A stretch of 64,000 nucleotides of DNA, taken from Sediminibacterium soli (GTDB lineage: Bacteria > Bacteroidota > Bacteroidia > Chitinophagales > Chitinophagaceae). The translations under genes and the position numbers were made by a program. This document shows, piece after piece, positions 44,156 to 53,645 of this stretch. Location of the stretch: assembly GCF_009939225.1 (NCBI RefSeq), contig NZ_JAACJR010000008.1:121107-185106 (forward strand), in the 5' to 3' direction. Position 1 is the stretch's first letter, and each line of letters opens with the position of its first letter. The notes under the pieces were generated by a model, which saw nothing but the letters and a program-made list of their open reading frames with translations, made no database searches and had not been told where the DNA came from.

Positions 44156-47100
44156 TTAAAATTTGATGCTGGCTCCAGCCATAATTGTTCTTACTATGGG
44201 GTAGCCGGCATCGCCTGATTCCGGATCAACGTAACGCGGGAATTTGCTGATTGAGAATAAATCGTTAACTGAAATATAGAAACGCAAGCTTTCGATACCC
44301 GCCTTTTTCAAAGAGCCTTGCTTTAAAGTGTAGCCAAGCGTTATATTTTTCAGCCTGAAATAAGCGCCACTCAGGAGCCAGAAATCCGATAGCGCATAGT
44401 TAGTGCTGGCCATCTTATCAGTTAGTCGTGGATATATAGCACTCAAATTCTGTTCAGCCGTATTATTCTTGCTCCAAAAATTACCGGCCAGATTCGCAGG
44501 CACATTACCAAAAGCTTCGAGAAAAGGTCTCACCACATCATTACCCAGCCTTGATAATTTTTTTCCAACGCCCTGAAATGCGATGCCAAAATCAAATCCG
44601 CCATAGTCGGCTCGCAGGTTACCCCCATAGAGATACCGAGGCATTGCGCCACCCAATAATACTTTATCATCAGGTGTTATCTTTCCATCAGGTTTGCCAC
44701 TAGGGCCGCTCACATCAAGAAAACGAATATCACCAGGCTTGGTGTTGGCATTAGCTACAGGTGCACCATTTAGGTCATTTTGTGTTTGAAAAAGTCCATT
44801 GGTTAAATAGCCATACCATTCGTTATATTCGCTACCTTCTTTAATCACCTGGTCGCCCAGAAATTGCGTGCCTTTTAGATCACCAATCCTGGATTTGGCG
44901 TCGGAGAGATTGAAGGCGGCTGAATAATTTACTTTGCCGATCCTGTCTTTCCACCCTAACTCCAATTCCCATCCATTTACATACAGTGTACCGGCATTTT
45001 GATAAGGTTTATCATATCCAATATATAGTGGAATGTCGAGTGGAAGCAGAATGTTAGTAGTCGTTTTTCTATAATAATCTGCACTCAGATTTAATCGGTT
45101 GTTAAGGAAAGAAGCCTCGATACCAACATCTGTTGTCTTTGTAGTCTCCCAGGAAATATCTTTCACAGCGTAGGTTTGCTGACCAGCGCCTGGCAAAGGC
45201 ACAACTTGACCGTTTTGTAAGAACAAAGCTGTTGTAAAATCGAGTGTGGCCTGATAAGGATAATCGCCAATGCGCTCGTTCCCTGCTTTACCCCAGGATC
45301 CTCTCAACTTCAGGAAAGAAAGCCAGTTTATGTTTTTCATAAAAGATTCATTCGATATCGTCCATCCTGCAGAAACAGAAGGGAAAAAGGCTCCTCGATT
45401 TTGTTTTGCAAATCTTGAAGATTGATCATACCTAAGATTTCCTTGTACGTAATATTTATTTTTAAAATTATACTGCAACCTGCTGAAGAAAGAATGCAAT
45501 CCATTCTCACTGGCACCACCATAGCTTTCCATGATTTCTGTAGTACCTGCATTTAGGTAAGGAAAATCAAGCAAAGGAAATCCTGTTCTTCTGGCAGTAA
45601 CCGACTCATTGGAGGCATAAATTTCTTCGTAGCCAGCCATTACATTAATCGTATGAACATTTGCGATATTCTTCGTGTACTCTGCTAAAAACTGCCCATT
45701 AATATTTAAGCTTTCCGAACGGCCTTCAGTTAAAACAGCCTTAGGAGTAGAATTTCTTGCTACAACTAATGCTGGGTCTTCCTTTGCAAAATAACTTATG
45801 GGTTTACCAAATCCTTTTGACTTGTTCCAGTCAAAGGTTGGAGCCACCATAGCGCTTAAGGTAAGGCCTGTAATAGGTTTAAAATGAAGTCCAATTCTAC
45901 CTGAAAGCTCATTCGATATGCCATGACCAAAACCGCCCTCTCTTAATTGTGCAATAGGATTGCGGCCATCTTTTCCATAAGCATAGCGGCCATCATCGTA
46001 GAAATCATCGTAAAAAGCAGGAAATTGCCGGCTTTCATAAATCGGATTATTAGAAGGAGTATTGGTGGAAGAACGCCTATAAAAAAGATCCAGATTAGCG
46101 GAAAGTTTACTGCTGATCTGCAGGTCATTATTCACACGGAATTGATAACGCTGGTAATCATAATTATCGTAGAAAGCCCCTACTTTTTGATAACCAAAAG
46201 AAGCTTTGGTTCTTATTTTATCATTCCCGGAAGTGAAAACGAGATCATACCTATTGCGGGGAGCATTAGGTTTAAGAAGTACTTTCCGCCAGTCAACATT
46301 GGGAAATTTGTCAGGATTCACCCTGTTACTGTCTAGATAGCTGTTAATAAAGGCATCCGGGTAAAATTGCGAACCGCCATCGTTGGTCTTTAATTCATTG
46401 AAATAACGGTAATAGTCTTGAATACCCACGTATTCAGGCATAGCCGTTGCCTGTTGCACACCATATTCATAATTATATTCCAGGCTGCTTTGTCCAATTT
46501 TTCCTCTTTTAGTGGTAATGAGTATTACACCCGCAGCCCCCCTCGAGCCGTAAATGGCTGCCGATGCAGCGTCTTTTAATACAGTGAGGTTTTCAACATC
46601 ATTAGGATTTACCAAATCAATATTGCTTACTGGCGCACCATCTACAATAAAGAGAGGGCTATTAGTTCCTATAGTAGTTATACCCCTGATGAGAATTGTC
46701 GCACCTGCGCCTGGCGCAGCACTGTTCCTGGTTACGGATACGCCTGCAATACTTCCCTGCAGGGCTTCCGATATTTGTACCGTCTGTCTGCCTCCCACAT
46801 CTTTTGCACCGATAGAAGATACAGCACCTGTAAGGTCTTTTTTCTTTTGGGCGCCATAACCCACTACTACGACTTCATCCATCTCCTTTACTTCACCGGT
46901 AAGTGCAATGTTAAGCAGGGTGCGCTCAGTGGCATCTACGGTTTTCGTTTGATAGCCTACCATAGACACCTGGATGTTTTTAGTTCCGTTGGGAACTTGG
47001 AGAAAGAACTTACCTGTATTGTCGGTGGAGGCTCCGGCCTTGGCGCCAGGAACGATGATACTTGCCCCGCTGAGCGGAGCCTTGGTAATGGCATCGGTAA

Positions 47101-47188
47101 CTACGCCCTTTACCACTTTGTTTTGTGCCCATGCCACAGGAGATAGGCACAAGATCAGCAGAAGATTTAAAAGCAGTTTCTTTTTCAT
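44156..47188 (-). CDS. susC: SusC/RagA-type TonB-linked outer-membrane transporter
   Basis: 1010 residues. Signal peptide, then a carboxypeptidase-D-like domain (VKGVVTDAITKAPLSGASIIVPG), the TonB box region MDEVVVVGYGAQKKKDLTGAVSS (residues about 103-125), the plug (GSIAGVSV, IRGITTIGTNSPLFIVDGAP, TVLKDAASAAIYGSRGAAGVILITTK) and a barrel ending AGASIKF. It imports oligosaccharides with SusD, driven by TonB-ExbBD. No N-terminal STN domain is present, so it is not a FecA-type anti-sigma transducer; regulation would come from elsewhere, perhaps from the divergent gene at 48483. Confidence 0.97.
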   Translation of the reverse strand: MKKKLLLNLLLILCLSPVAWAQNKVVKGVVTDAITKAPLSGASIIVPGAKAGASTDNTGKFFLQVPNGTKNIQVSMVGYQTKTVDATERTLLNIALTGEVKEMDEVVVVGYGAQKKKDLTGAVSSIGAKDVGGRQTVQISEALQGSIAGVSVTRNSAAPGAGATILIRGITTIGTNSPLFIVDGAPVSNIDLVNPNDVENLTVLKDAASAAIYGSRGAAGVILITTKRGKIGQSSLEYNYEYGVQQATAMPEYVGIQDYYRYFNELKTNDGGSQFYPDAFINSYLDSNRVNPDKFPNVDWRKVLLKPNAPRNRYDLVFTSGNDKIRTKASFGYQKVGAFYDNYDYQRYQFRVNNDLQISSKLSANLDLFYRRSSTNTPSNNPIYESRQFPAFYDDFYDDGRYAYGKDGRNPIAQLREGGFGHGISNELSGRIGLHFKPITGLTLSAMVAPTFDWNKSKGFGKPISYFAKEDPALVVARNSTPKAVLTEGRSESLNINGQFLAEYTKNIANVHTINVMAGYEEIYASNESVTARRTGFPLLDFPYLNAGTTEIMESYGGASENGLHSFFSRLQYNFKNKYYVQGNLRYDQSSRFAKQNRGAFFPSVSAGWTISNESFMKNINWLSFLKLRGSWGKAGNERIGDYPYQATLDFTTALFLQNGQVVPLPGAGQQTYAVKDISWETTKTTDVGIEASFLNNRLNLSADYYRKTTTNILLPLDIPLYIGYDKPYQNAGTLYVNGWELELGWKDRIGKVNYSAAFNLSDAKSRIGDLKGTQFLGDQVIKEGSEYNEWYGYLTNGLFQTQNDLNGAPVANANTKPGDIRFLDVSGPSGKPDGKITPDDKVLLGGAMPRYLYGGNLRADYGGFDFGIAFQGVGKKLSRLGNDVVRPFLEAFGNVPANLAGNFWSKNNTAEQNLSAIYPRLTDKMASTNYALSDFWLLSGAYFRLKNITLGYTLKQGSLKKAGIESLRFYISVNDLFSISKFPRYVDPESGDAGYPIVRTIMAGASIKF

Positions 47189-47302
47189 ACAGCAACTTTC
47201 GTTTTGGTTTTTTACCCTTCGTGGGCCGCGGGTAGTAAATTTTTTTTAAGAAGAAGTAAATTTAGATTTGCAAAAACAGGCTTTCCAAGTTTTGCCCTGT
47301 GC

Positions 47303-47545
47303 AATTGACTTATCAAAATTTTGGACACGTTAAAACGCTGAAAATTAGAATTTTACATTCCAATAGCTGCTGAGAATGGACAATATGAAAGCGAGGATTT
47401 TTTCTATCCGCTACAGCTTTGCTGCCGCTACGTTGGGAAAAAATATGGCAACCCTGCCATTGCGACGTGGAGAAACCGGAATTATATAAGCCTGCCTAGC
47501 ATTCTTGCCAGGGATTGTCAGAATTTTTTTTTAAGCTTACATTAA
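47303..47545 (+). pseudogene. Partial copy of the regulator gene start, initiator lost
   Basis: Bases 47303-47519 match 48423-48641 closely (roughly 80% by eye), covering about 60 bases upstream and the first 50 codons. The ATG of the intact gene corresponds to ATA at 47363-47365. The frame stays open (AAENGQYESEDFFY, YGNPAIATW) to TAA near 47545, but diverges after residue 52. Confidence 0.8.
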
Positions 47546-47572
47546 TTGTTGTTTGCCGTTCTTCACTACAGG

Positions 47573-47695
47573 CTATCTCAAAAGTCATAAATTTCTACTA
47601 TCGGGAACCTTTAATCAACCTATTTCCATCTGAAAATCAGGTGCGGCTATATAAGTTTTTGATATAAAAATTAACTAAAACGGACTTTTGAGATA
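47573..47695. mobile_element. MITE-like element with 13-bp perfect terminal inverted repeats
   Basis: TATCTCAAAAGTC (47574-47586) and GACTTTTGAGATA (47683-47695) are perfect inverted ends of a segment of about 122 bases that codes for nothing. The end sequence resembles IS terminal repeats I recall with CTCAAAAGTCC. It begins about 50 bases after the regulator pseudogene breaks down. Confidence 0.5.
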
Positions 47696-48482
47696 AGCTC
47701 TAGCTATTTGTATACAAAGGTTTGGAAGAATGGCTATGCCACCAATATTGCAAATGCCCATCTAACCGGCCATATTTTTAATAGTGTTGGTGGTCGACTG
47801 TATAGGCAATCCTGCAGCCTGCGGAAATACGGTTATTTCCTTTTAATGAACCCCGCTTTTTTGACCTTGGTATCTTTATCGTCTAGGCAAGTTGTGGCAC
47901 CAACGTTCGAATAGGCTTAAACACATTCCTCGCCAGTATTATCGCGACGCCGGTAACAGCATTATTTTTTGATCAGGCATAACAGTGCATAAGCTGATAA
48001 AACTTCGCGAGAGTAAACTTAAGTGGTACTAAGGCTCTCTTTATATATTTTAGCAAGCCAGTAAAACCATTGTTTATAAAACGACGGTTGCTGAATAAAA
48101 AAATTAGGCAGTTTTTTCTTCTAATCGCAATTCCCCCATTGGGTTGAAATTGAATGGCTGAGGCTTTAGACCAGCACAGCTTTAGTCCATACATCAAAGC
48201 GAATTCACAATTTGAGCAAAATGCGACAATTATTTATTAAAATGCGTAGAGTTATAAAAAGATTACAACAATAAATTTAAGCCCTTACTAAAAACCAAGT
48301 TGACATAAAAATAATCCGCTGCAATGCATCGACATATCACAGGATTTAGTAATTGAAAACATCTATTTTTGTACTTGAAAACACATTTTAAACTGGAATA
48401 GCCTATTATGCAATTATCCTATAATTGGCTTATCAGACTTTCGGGCACGTTTAACCACTGAAAATTAGAATTTTACATTACG

Positions 48483-49859
48483 ATGGCTGCTGAGAATGAA
48501 CCATATGAAAGCAAGGAATCTTTCTATCACCTGGAGCTTTGCTGCCGGTACGTGGGGGAAAAATATGGCAACCCTGCCATTGCGACCTGGACAAACAGGG
48601 ATTATATAAAACTAAGCGGCATTCTCGCCAGGATTACGGACGTACAGATAAGCCCTAGTACGCTGAAACGAATTTTTGGCAAGCTAAAAACACCGGAAAG
48701 ATATTATCCCCAAAAAGCTACAAGAGACGCGTTGGCCTTTTTTGCAGGCTTTAAAAGTTGGGAAACTTTTGTTGAAAAAAATCATAGGCCGGTAAAGCAG
48801 AAAAAAGAGCCCGAACCGGTTTTAAATGAAATTCAACAACCTGCGTCACCTCCGGAAATAGGTGCAAAAGAAATTCCATTTGCCTCTTTCCCCAAAAAAT
48901 GGCTCCCAATCGGTATCGTCACATCCACGGCAGTAATAATATTAGTATGGCAATTGATGAGTAAAAAAGAAACGGTGCCACCGGTAAATGCCACAGGCGT
49001 AGAATTTATTTGTAACAATGCGGAAGGCGGCAATCCGCACTCAGCAAATTTTAGAATTCATTTGCCCCCGGGATTCTCAGGAAATACTACAAATTTCACT
49101 GTAGATTTTGGAGATAAAAAAACTGAAAAGAAAGAGACGGCAGGGACTCTTTTTACACATTATTATGAAGTGCCTGGACGCTATTATGCAGTTTTAAAAT
49201 ATGCAGGGCTTCCATTAGATACTGTTTCCGTCTATCTTAAAAATAATGGCTGGACTGCTACTGCCGAAATGGAGCATGATACAACCAGAGTGTACCCCGT
49301 CAACAGCGATCACCTGTTCAAAAATGGAAAGTTGCAGGTTAACACAAGTGAACTGCTTCATGCAGGCGTTGACACCAACCACACTTTTTTTGTACGCTTT
49401 ACCAATGTAAAGCCCATGGGCATTGACGGTGATAATTTTGAACTGACGGCTAAAGTAACGACTTCTGCCTTGCGACCGGGTGTAAGATGCTCGCAAGTAA
49501 ACCTTAATATTTATGGCACAAAGTCTAAACACAGTGTTGTTATTTTGAAGCCAGGCTGCGTGAGTTGGGCATCGCTTCGTTTTTCAGAGGTTGTGAAAGA
49601 TGGTGGAACAGAAAACCTAAGCTTTTTAGGCAACGACCTGAGCCAGGGCGGTGTAATTCAACTGCGGGTGGTTCATAAAAAAGTGAGTCTTTTTGTAAAC
49701 GATAAATTGATTTACAGCACTTCCTATCAATTTCCATTGCACAACCTATATGGAATTGATATTTCCTTTGCGGGCATAGGCACAGTGAATAGCCTGACTA
49801 TAAAAGACCTGGGATCTGGTGCAATGTTCCAGGAAGGCCTTTCCTTAATCAGTCATTGA
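48483..49859 (+). CDS. Membrane-spanning protein: HTH-like front, PKD and lectin-like outer domains
   Basis: 458 residues. Residues 10-110 form a helical domain with ATWTNRDYIKLSGILARIT and ISPSTLKRIFGKLKTPERYYPQKATRDALAFFAGFKSW-type wording. The STLKRIFG helix looks like a DNA-recognition helix and recurs, in my memory, at the front of many unnamed Bacteroidota proteins. One membrane helix follows (about 139-158, LPIGIVTSTAVIILVW). Outside there is a PKD-like fold (about 185-255, FTVDFGDKK...HYYEVPGRYYAVL) and a LamG-like beta-sandwich to the end. The layout (inside HTH, one membrane span, outside glycan-type domains), divergent to susC, suggests a membrane-tethered regulator. Function is inference. 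Confidence 0.75.
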   Translation: MAAENEPYESKESFYHLELCCRYVGEKYGNPAIATWTNRDYIKLSGILARITDVQISPSTLKRIFGKLKTPERYYPQKATRDALAFFAGFKSWETFVEKNHRPVKQKKEPEPVLNEIQQPASPPEIGAKEIPFASFPKKWLPIGIVTSTAVIILVWQLMSKKETVPPVNATGVEFICNNAEGGNPHSANFRIHLPPGFSGNTTNFTVDFGDKKTEKKETAGTLFTHYYEVPGRYYAVLKYAGLPLDTVSVYLKNNGWTATAEMEHDTTRVYPVNSDHLFKNGKLQVNTSELLHAGVDTNHTFFVRFTNVKPMGIDGDNFELTAKVTTSALRPGVRCSQVNLNIYGTKSKHSVVILKPGCVSWASLRFSEVVKDGGTENLSFLGNDLSQGGVIQLRVVHKKVSLFVNDKLIYSTSYQFPLHNLYGIDISFAGIGTVNSLTIKDLGSGAMFQEGLSLISH

Positions 49860-49939
49860 CCAAGGGCACCAATGTATATATTGAATTGAGACAAGAAACT
49901 TCCGTCACATTTCTTTTTTAGGGGCCAAAGCCATCAATG

Positions 49940-49975
49940 CTGCCTGCACTACCATATGCAGGCAGTCCGGTTTTA
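49940..49975 (+). terminator. Hairpin after the regulator gene
   Basis: CTGCCTGCA (49940-49948) pairs perfectly with TGCAGGCAG (49957-49965); TCCGGTTTT follows. The T-run is short, so termination is likely but not certain. Confidence 0.5.
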
Positions 49976-50083
49976 AAAATGCCAATTGCTTTAATTTCAC
50001 GAAGGCTTTAATTACATTTTATTTTTTTATAAAAACCATCTTCCATATATCCGATTCATCTTTTAACCTTAAAAACTTTTCCA

Positions 50084-50320
50084 ATGAAACAGAAGTTTTT
50101 AGCAATCTGTACTGCAGAATTATTTCTTGCAGCGATTGGGTTGAACGTTTCCACCAATACGGGTGGAAGCATTTCTCTGCTAAGCTAAGCCAACGCTACT
50201 CCCGCCGGCGGTGATTGGGTATTGATGACTGGAACCTGCAGCTCAGACCCGAAGGTTTCGATCAAGGTCTGCGGCGCTGGTACGGATGCATCATGTACAC
50301 CTGAAGGCACCTGCCCGTAA
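50084..50320 (+). pseudogene. NVEALA-type small secreted peptide with in-frame stop
   Basis: From ATG 50084: MKQKFLAICTAELFLAAIG, then LNVSTNTGGSISLLS, a TAA at 50186-50188, and the same frame continues ANATPAGGDWVLMTGTC...CGAGTDASCTPEGTCP to TAA 50318-50320. The front (hydrophobic leader, N-V-S-x-N, S-L-S, A-N) fits the NVEALA family of short exported Bacteroidota peptides, whose mature part is Cys-rich; four Cys are present here. One base change (for example TAA from TTA or CTA, Leu) would restore a 78-residue protein. Either the gene is dead or the base is wrong. A terminator follows directly. Confidence 0.7.
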
Positions 50321-50333
50321 GGCAAGTGAGGGG

Positions 50334-50367
50334 CCGTCTCAATGCAAGTTGAGGCGGTTTCTTTTTT
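50334..50367 (+). terminator. Terminator after the NVEALA-type gene
   Basis: CCGTCTCAA (50334-50342) pairs with TTGAGGCGG (50349-50357), one G-T pair, followed by TTTC and six T. Confidence 0.85.
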
Positions 50368-50537
50368 GGTTATGTGTCAGAGAGCAGCTTTTGGGATACG
50401 ATTGGTAAAAGGCGGTAAAGAAGCATCGATCTTTGCTGCCATCTTTCTGAGGTTATGTGCCTGCAGAAAAAAAAGTTTCTCATATCGGCATACCATTATT
50501 ATCCTGAAATTGCGTAAAATGTTCTGAATAATCCCAC

Positions 50538-51548
50538 ATGAAAACAACAATTTATCCAGGCGCCGGCAGGCTTTCTTCTGCTTTTGGCCTGTACAAAACC
50601 GTTTTTGTTTTGTTATTGCTTACCGGCGGCGGTTATGTTCATGCGCAGAAAACAACATCGGGCAACCCGGTGTTTCCCGGCTGGTATGCCGACCCCGAGG
50701 GCGCGGTATTCAAAAAGAAATTCTGGATCTACCCTACCTATTCAGCGCCTTACCGGCAGCAGGTGTTCTTTGATGCTTTTTCTTCCGATGACCTGGTTAA
50801 CTGGACAAAACACGAACGCATCACCGACACTTCGCGGATCAAGTGGGCAAAGCGCGCTATGTGGGCGCCGGCGATCGTGGAAAAGAATAAAAAATATTAC
50901 CTGTTCTTCGGCGCAAACGATATACAGAACGACCGGGAATACGGCGGCATTGGCGTAGCGGTATCGGATAAACCCGAAGGACCGTTCACCGATCATCTCG
51001 GAAAACCGCTGATCGATAAATTTTACAATGGTGCGCAGCCGATAGACCAGTTCGTATTCAAAGACAAGGACGGGCAGTGCTATATCATCTATGGCGGATG
51101 GCGGCATTGCAATATCGCGAAGCTGAATGCGGATTTCACCGGCGTTATTCCTTTTGATGATGGCACCCTGTTCAAGGAGATCACCCCCAAGGGATATGTG
51201 GAAGGTCCCTATATGTTACTGCGCAATGGTAAGTATTATTTCATGTGGTCAGAAGGCGGGTGGACCGGCCCCAATTATTCCGTTGCCTATGCCATTGCCG
51301 ATTCGCCCTTCGGCCCTTTTGAACGGGTGGGAAAAATATTACAGCAGGACTCAACGATCGCCACCGGCGCAGGACATCATTCGGTGATACAGGCAGGTAA
51401 CAACCGCTGGGTGATCGTATACCACCGCCGCCCGCTCGACAGAAAAGGCGGCAACGACCGCGTAACCTGCATCGATGAAATGTATTTCGATAAAAAAGGA
51501 TTCATCAGGCCGGTTAAGATGACCAATGAAGGCGTGAGGAAAAAATAA
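50538..51548 (+). CDS. GH43 family glycoside hydrolase
   Basis: 336 residues with a long signal region (cleavage near VHAQ, about 37). It opens the five-bladed propeller with NPVFPGWYADPEGAVF, holding the catalytic-base Asp. MWAPAIVEKNKKYYLFFGAN is next (blade 2 with the pKa-tuning region), then VEGPYMLLRNGKYYFMWSEGGW with the acid Glu and TGAGHHSVIQ. Typical GH43 enzymes are alpha-L-arabinofuranosidases, beta-xylosidases or exo-beta-1,3-galactanases; the exact activity is not clear from sequence alone. It stands outside the SusC/D block, in DNA with higher GC. Confidence 0.92.
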   Translation: MKTTIYPGAGRLSSAFGLYKTVFVLLLLTGGGYVHAQKTTSGNPVFPGWYADPEGAVFKKKFWIYPTYSAPYRQQVFFDAFSSDDLVNWTKHERITDTSRIKWAKRAMWAPAIVEKNKKYYLFFGANDIQNDREYGGIGVAVSDKPEGPFTDHLGKPLIDKFYNGAQPIDQFVFKDKDGQCYIIYGGWRHCNIAKLNADFTGVIPFDDGTLFKEITPKGYVEGPYMLLRNGKYYFMWSEGGWTGPNYSVAYAIADSPFGPFERVGKILQQDSTIATGAGHHSVIQAGNNRWVIVYHRRPLDRKGGNDRVTCIDEMYFDKKGFIRPVKMTNEGVRKK

Positions 51549-51630
51549 GGCGATTGCCGATGGACAATGTCCGATTGCAGATTGCAGATTGCCGATTGCA
51601 GATAATATAAATCGGCAATCGGCAATCATC
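51549..51630. repeat. GATTGCCGATTG palindromic repeat
   Basis: Tandem GATTGCCGATTGCAGATT units on the left are mirrored by ATCGGCAATCGGCAATC near 51612-51627, so the segment can form a hairpin. A related GATTGGCGATTGCCGATTTCCGATTG is at 29300-29326. Confidence 0.7.
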
Positions 51631-51641
51631 CATCCAACCAT

Positions 51642-51869
51642 CTAAGAAGGGAACCATCGGTTTACGACGCTTTCCTTTACATCTTCCACGCGCAGCCCGT
51701 TTCGTTGCTGGTAGGCGCGTACGATAAAGTAGGTATACACTTTCGCCCTGAAATCGCCGAAATGCGATACCGCCTGCAACACTTCATCGCGTGTAACCTG
51801 GAACCGCTCGATGATATCTGTGATAAAATTGTTAAAACCCTTTCTGAATAATATTTTCTTCAGTCGCAT
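51642..51869 (-). CDS. Small conserved-looking helical protein
   Basis: 75 residues from ATG 51869 (MRLKKILF); an upstream ATG at 51896 would add nine mostly basic and aromatic residues. It is all-helical by appearance with a basic front (RLKKILFRKGF) and DIIERFQVTRDEVLQAVSHFGDFRAKVYTYFIVRAY; the ending has VEDVKESVVNRWF. No membrane segment and no known family. It may be a small DNA- or protein-binding adaptor. It is divergent from the outer-membrane protein gene at 51962. Confidence 0.55.
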   Translation of the reverse strand: MRLKKILFRKGFNNFITDIIERFQVTRDEVLQAVSHFGDFRAKVYTYFIVRAYQQRNGLRVEDVKESVVNRWFPS

Positions 51870-51961
51870 AAAACGCTTTTTACAGTAGTTATACAAACCC
51901 TGTTCCGGGTTTGGTGAATTTTTGGCATAGTTTTTTTTAACAAAGCTGAAAACATCATCTT

Positions 51962-52486
51962 ATGAAAGGACTATTATTTACCGCAGCAGCGCTGTGCTTT
52001 GGTGCAGGCGCTATGGCACAGGAAACAGCGCACAAAGACAATGTGAACAGCAGGACATCCTGGTTAAAGGCCGGCATTTCTCCCAGTATACCCGTTGGCA
52101 ATACCGCAAAGGCAAGTTCGTTTGCACTCGGTGCAGACCTGAGTGGGCAAATGATGGCATCGCCTAACTGGGGACTGGGTGTGGCAACCGGTTACACGCA
52201 CTATTTTGGCAAGAATGGCTACAGTGATTTCGGTGCCATTCCGCTTGGTGCGTTGATCAGGTATTATCCCAAGCAACCGGGTCTGCTGGCAGGCACCGAT
52301 GTGGGTTATACCTTCAGCACCAACCTGCCCGATCACAACGGAGGTGTATATGTTAAACCACAGCTGGGCTGGCAGAACTACGACTGGAATGTATATGCTT
52401 TCTATAACCATGTTTTTTCCAATCGCGGACTGGGTGATCTGCAGAATGCAGGTGTAGCGGTTACCTACAATCTCCGTTTCAATTAA
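51962..52486 (+). CDS. Small outer-membrane beta-barrel protein
   Basis: 174 residues. Signal peptide [20 protein letters not shown], then alternating strands: [75 protein letters not shown] and the final [10 protein letters not shown]. The eight-strand size and aromatic-ending strands fit OmpA-like/porin-family barrels of Bacteroidota. Role unknown. A GCGGATCTGC hairpin follows the stop codon. Confidence 0.82.
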   Translation: MKGLLFTAAALCFGAGAMAQETAHKDNVNSRTSWLKAGISPSIPVGNTAKASSFALGADLSGQMMASPNWGLGVATGYTHYFGKNGYSDFGAIPLGALIRYYPKQPGLLAGTDVGYTFSTNLPDHNGGVYVKPQLGWQNYDWNVYAFYNHVFSNRGLGDLQNAGVAVTYNLRFN

Positions 52487-52496
52487 TGTTTGTAAC

Positions 52497-52543
52497 GCCG
52501 CGGATCTGCAGATAACTAAGGATAATCTGCGGATCTGCGGCTA
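52497..52543. repeat. GCGGATCTGCGG hairpin repeat
   Basis: CCGCGGATCTGCAGAT and the mirrored ATCTGCGGATCTGCGG (14 of 16 pairing) enclose an 11-base loop. A similar module occurs at 58456-58500. Confidence 0.6.
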
Positions 52544-52613
52544 TTTGTTTTGCACAGCGCTGCTTATCTCTGTTTGCCGGTTCCTCCGGAAAAAACCAAT
52601 TTGCATAATTGTT

Positions 52614-53645
52614 ATGCAGAAGAAATTATCAGAGATCCCTTTTTCCGTGCTTGACCTGGCCACGATCATAGAAGGCGATGGTTCTCCGGGACCCGCTTTT
52701 GCGCGGAGCCTATCCTTCGCCCGACAGGCAGAGTCGCTGGGTTATACGCGTTACTGGTTTGCCGAGCACCACAATATGGAAAGTGTGGCCTCGGCTGCCA
52801 CGGCAGTGCTGGCGGGTTATGTGGCCAGCGGAACCCATACGATCAGGGTTGGTTCGGGCGGAGTGATGCTACCCAACCATGCACCATTGGTGATAGCCGA
52901 ACAATTCGGAACGCTTGCGTCTTTATACCCCAACAGGATCGACCTGGGTATTGGCCGCGCACCCGGTACGGATCCTGTTACCTCGCATGCTTTGAGAAGA
53001 AACCTTACAGGCGATGTGAACCAGTTTCCCAATGATGTGATCGAGTTACTGAACTACCTGGGCGACCGCGATCCCGAAGCAAAAATCAGGGCGATACCGG
53101 GTGAGAATACGCATGTGCCTGTATGGCTGCTGGGCTCAAGCACTTTCAGTGCGCAGCTGGCGGGGATGCTGGGTCTGCCCTTTGCATTCGCCTCTCATTT
53201 TGCGCCTGCGCAACTGATGGATGCGATGGCAGTGTACCGCCAACATTTCAAACCATCCGCATTTTTACAACAACCTTACGCCATGGCATGCGTGAATGTG
53301 ATCGCGGCGGAATCGGATGAAGAAGCAGCATCCATGGCTACATCTTTTTACCAACTGGCATTGGGCCTGTTCCGGAACGACCGAAGACCGCTGCCTCCTC
53401 CTGTTGCCTCCATGGATGATATCTGGACCGAAAGAGAAAAGCTGGGTGTGATGCAGATGACCGCCTATTCCTTTCTGGGCACAACCGATACGTTACAAAA
53501 ACAATTGCAGTCCTTTCTCGATACAACCGGCGTTGATGAGATCATGACGGCATCGCATATTTATTCCGTTGAGAAAAAACAACGGTCGATGGAGCTGGTT
53601 GCGCAGTTGTTCAAAAAAAGAGACCAGGCCGCTGCCGTTCAGTAA
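52614..53645 (+). CDS. LLM-class flavin-dependent oxidoreductase (luciferase-like)
   Basis: 343 residues from ATG 52614; the ATG at 52545 would add an unrelated front. It has [45 protein letters not shown] (residues about 43-70) and [42 protein letters not shown], the marks of the YhbW/MsnO8 group. These cytoplasmic monooxygenases use reduced flavin from a partner reductase. The substrate is unknown. Its end overlaps the convergent DUF2264 gene by 7 bases. Confidence 0.94.
   Translation: MQKKLSEIPFSVLDLATIIEGDGSPGPAFARSLSFARQAESLGYTRYWFAEHHNMESVASAATAVLAGYVASGTHTIRVGSGGVMLPNHAPLVIAEQFGTLASLYPNRIDLGIGRAPGTDPVTSHALRRNLTGDVNQFPNDVIELLNYLGDRDPEAKIRAIPGENTHVPVWLLGSSTFSAQLAGMLGLPFAFASHFAPAQLMDAMAVYRQHFKPSAFLQQPYAMACVNVIAAESDEEAASMATSFYQLALGLFRNDRRPLPPPVASMDDIWTEREKLGVMQMTAYSFLGTTDTLQKQLQSFLDTTGVDEIMTASHIYSVEKKQRSMELVAQLFKKRDQAAAVQ

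Larger units (their letters stand above)
47189..48482. other. 1.3-kb divergent region with regulator-gene debris
   Basis: AT-rich. It holds a partial copy of the regulator gene (47303-47545) and a MITE-like element (47573-47695). No gene is supported from 47700 to 48420; the short frames there have no recognisable protein features. Promoters of susC and of the regulator must lie here. Confidence 0.5.

Noticed and set aside
47708..47914. 68-codon frame in the susC-regulator gap
   Set aside because: No start signal, no homology that I recognise, and it lies among rearranged debris.
50342..50527. 61-codon forward frame before the GH43 gene
   Set aside because: It begins inside the terminator hairpin of the NVEALA-type gene and has a random-looking composition.
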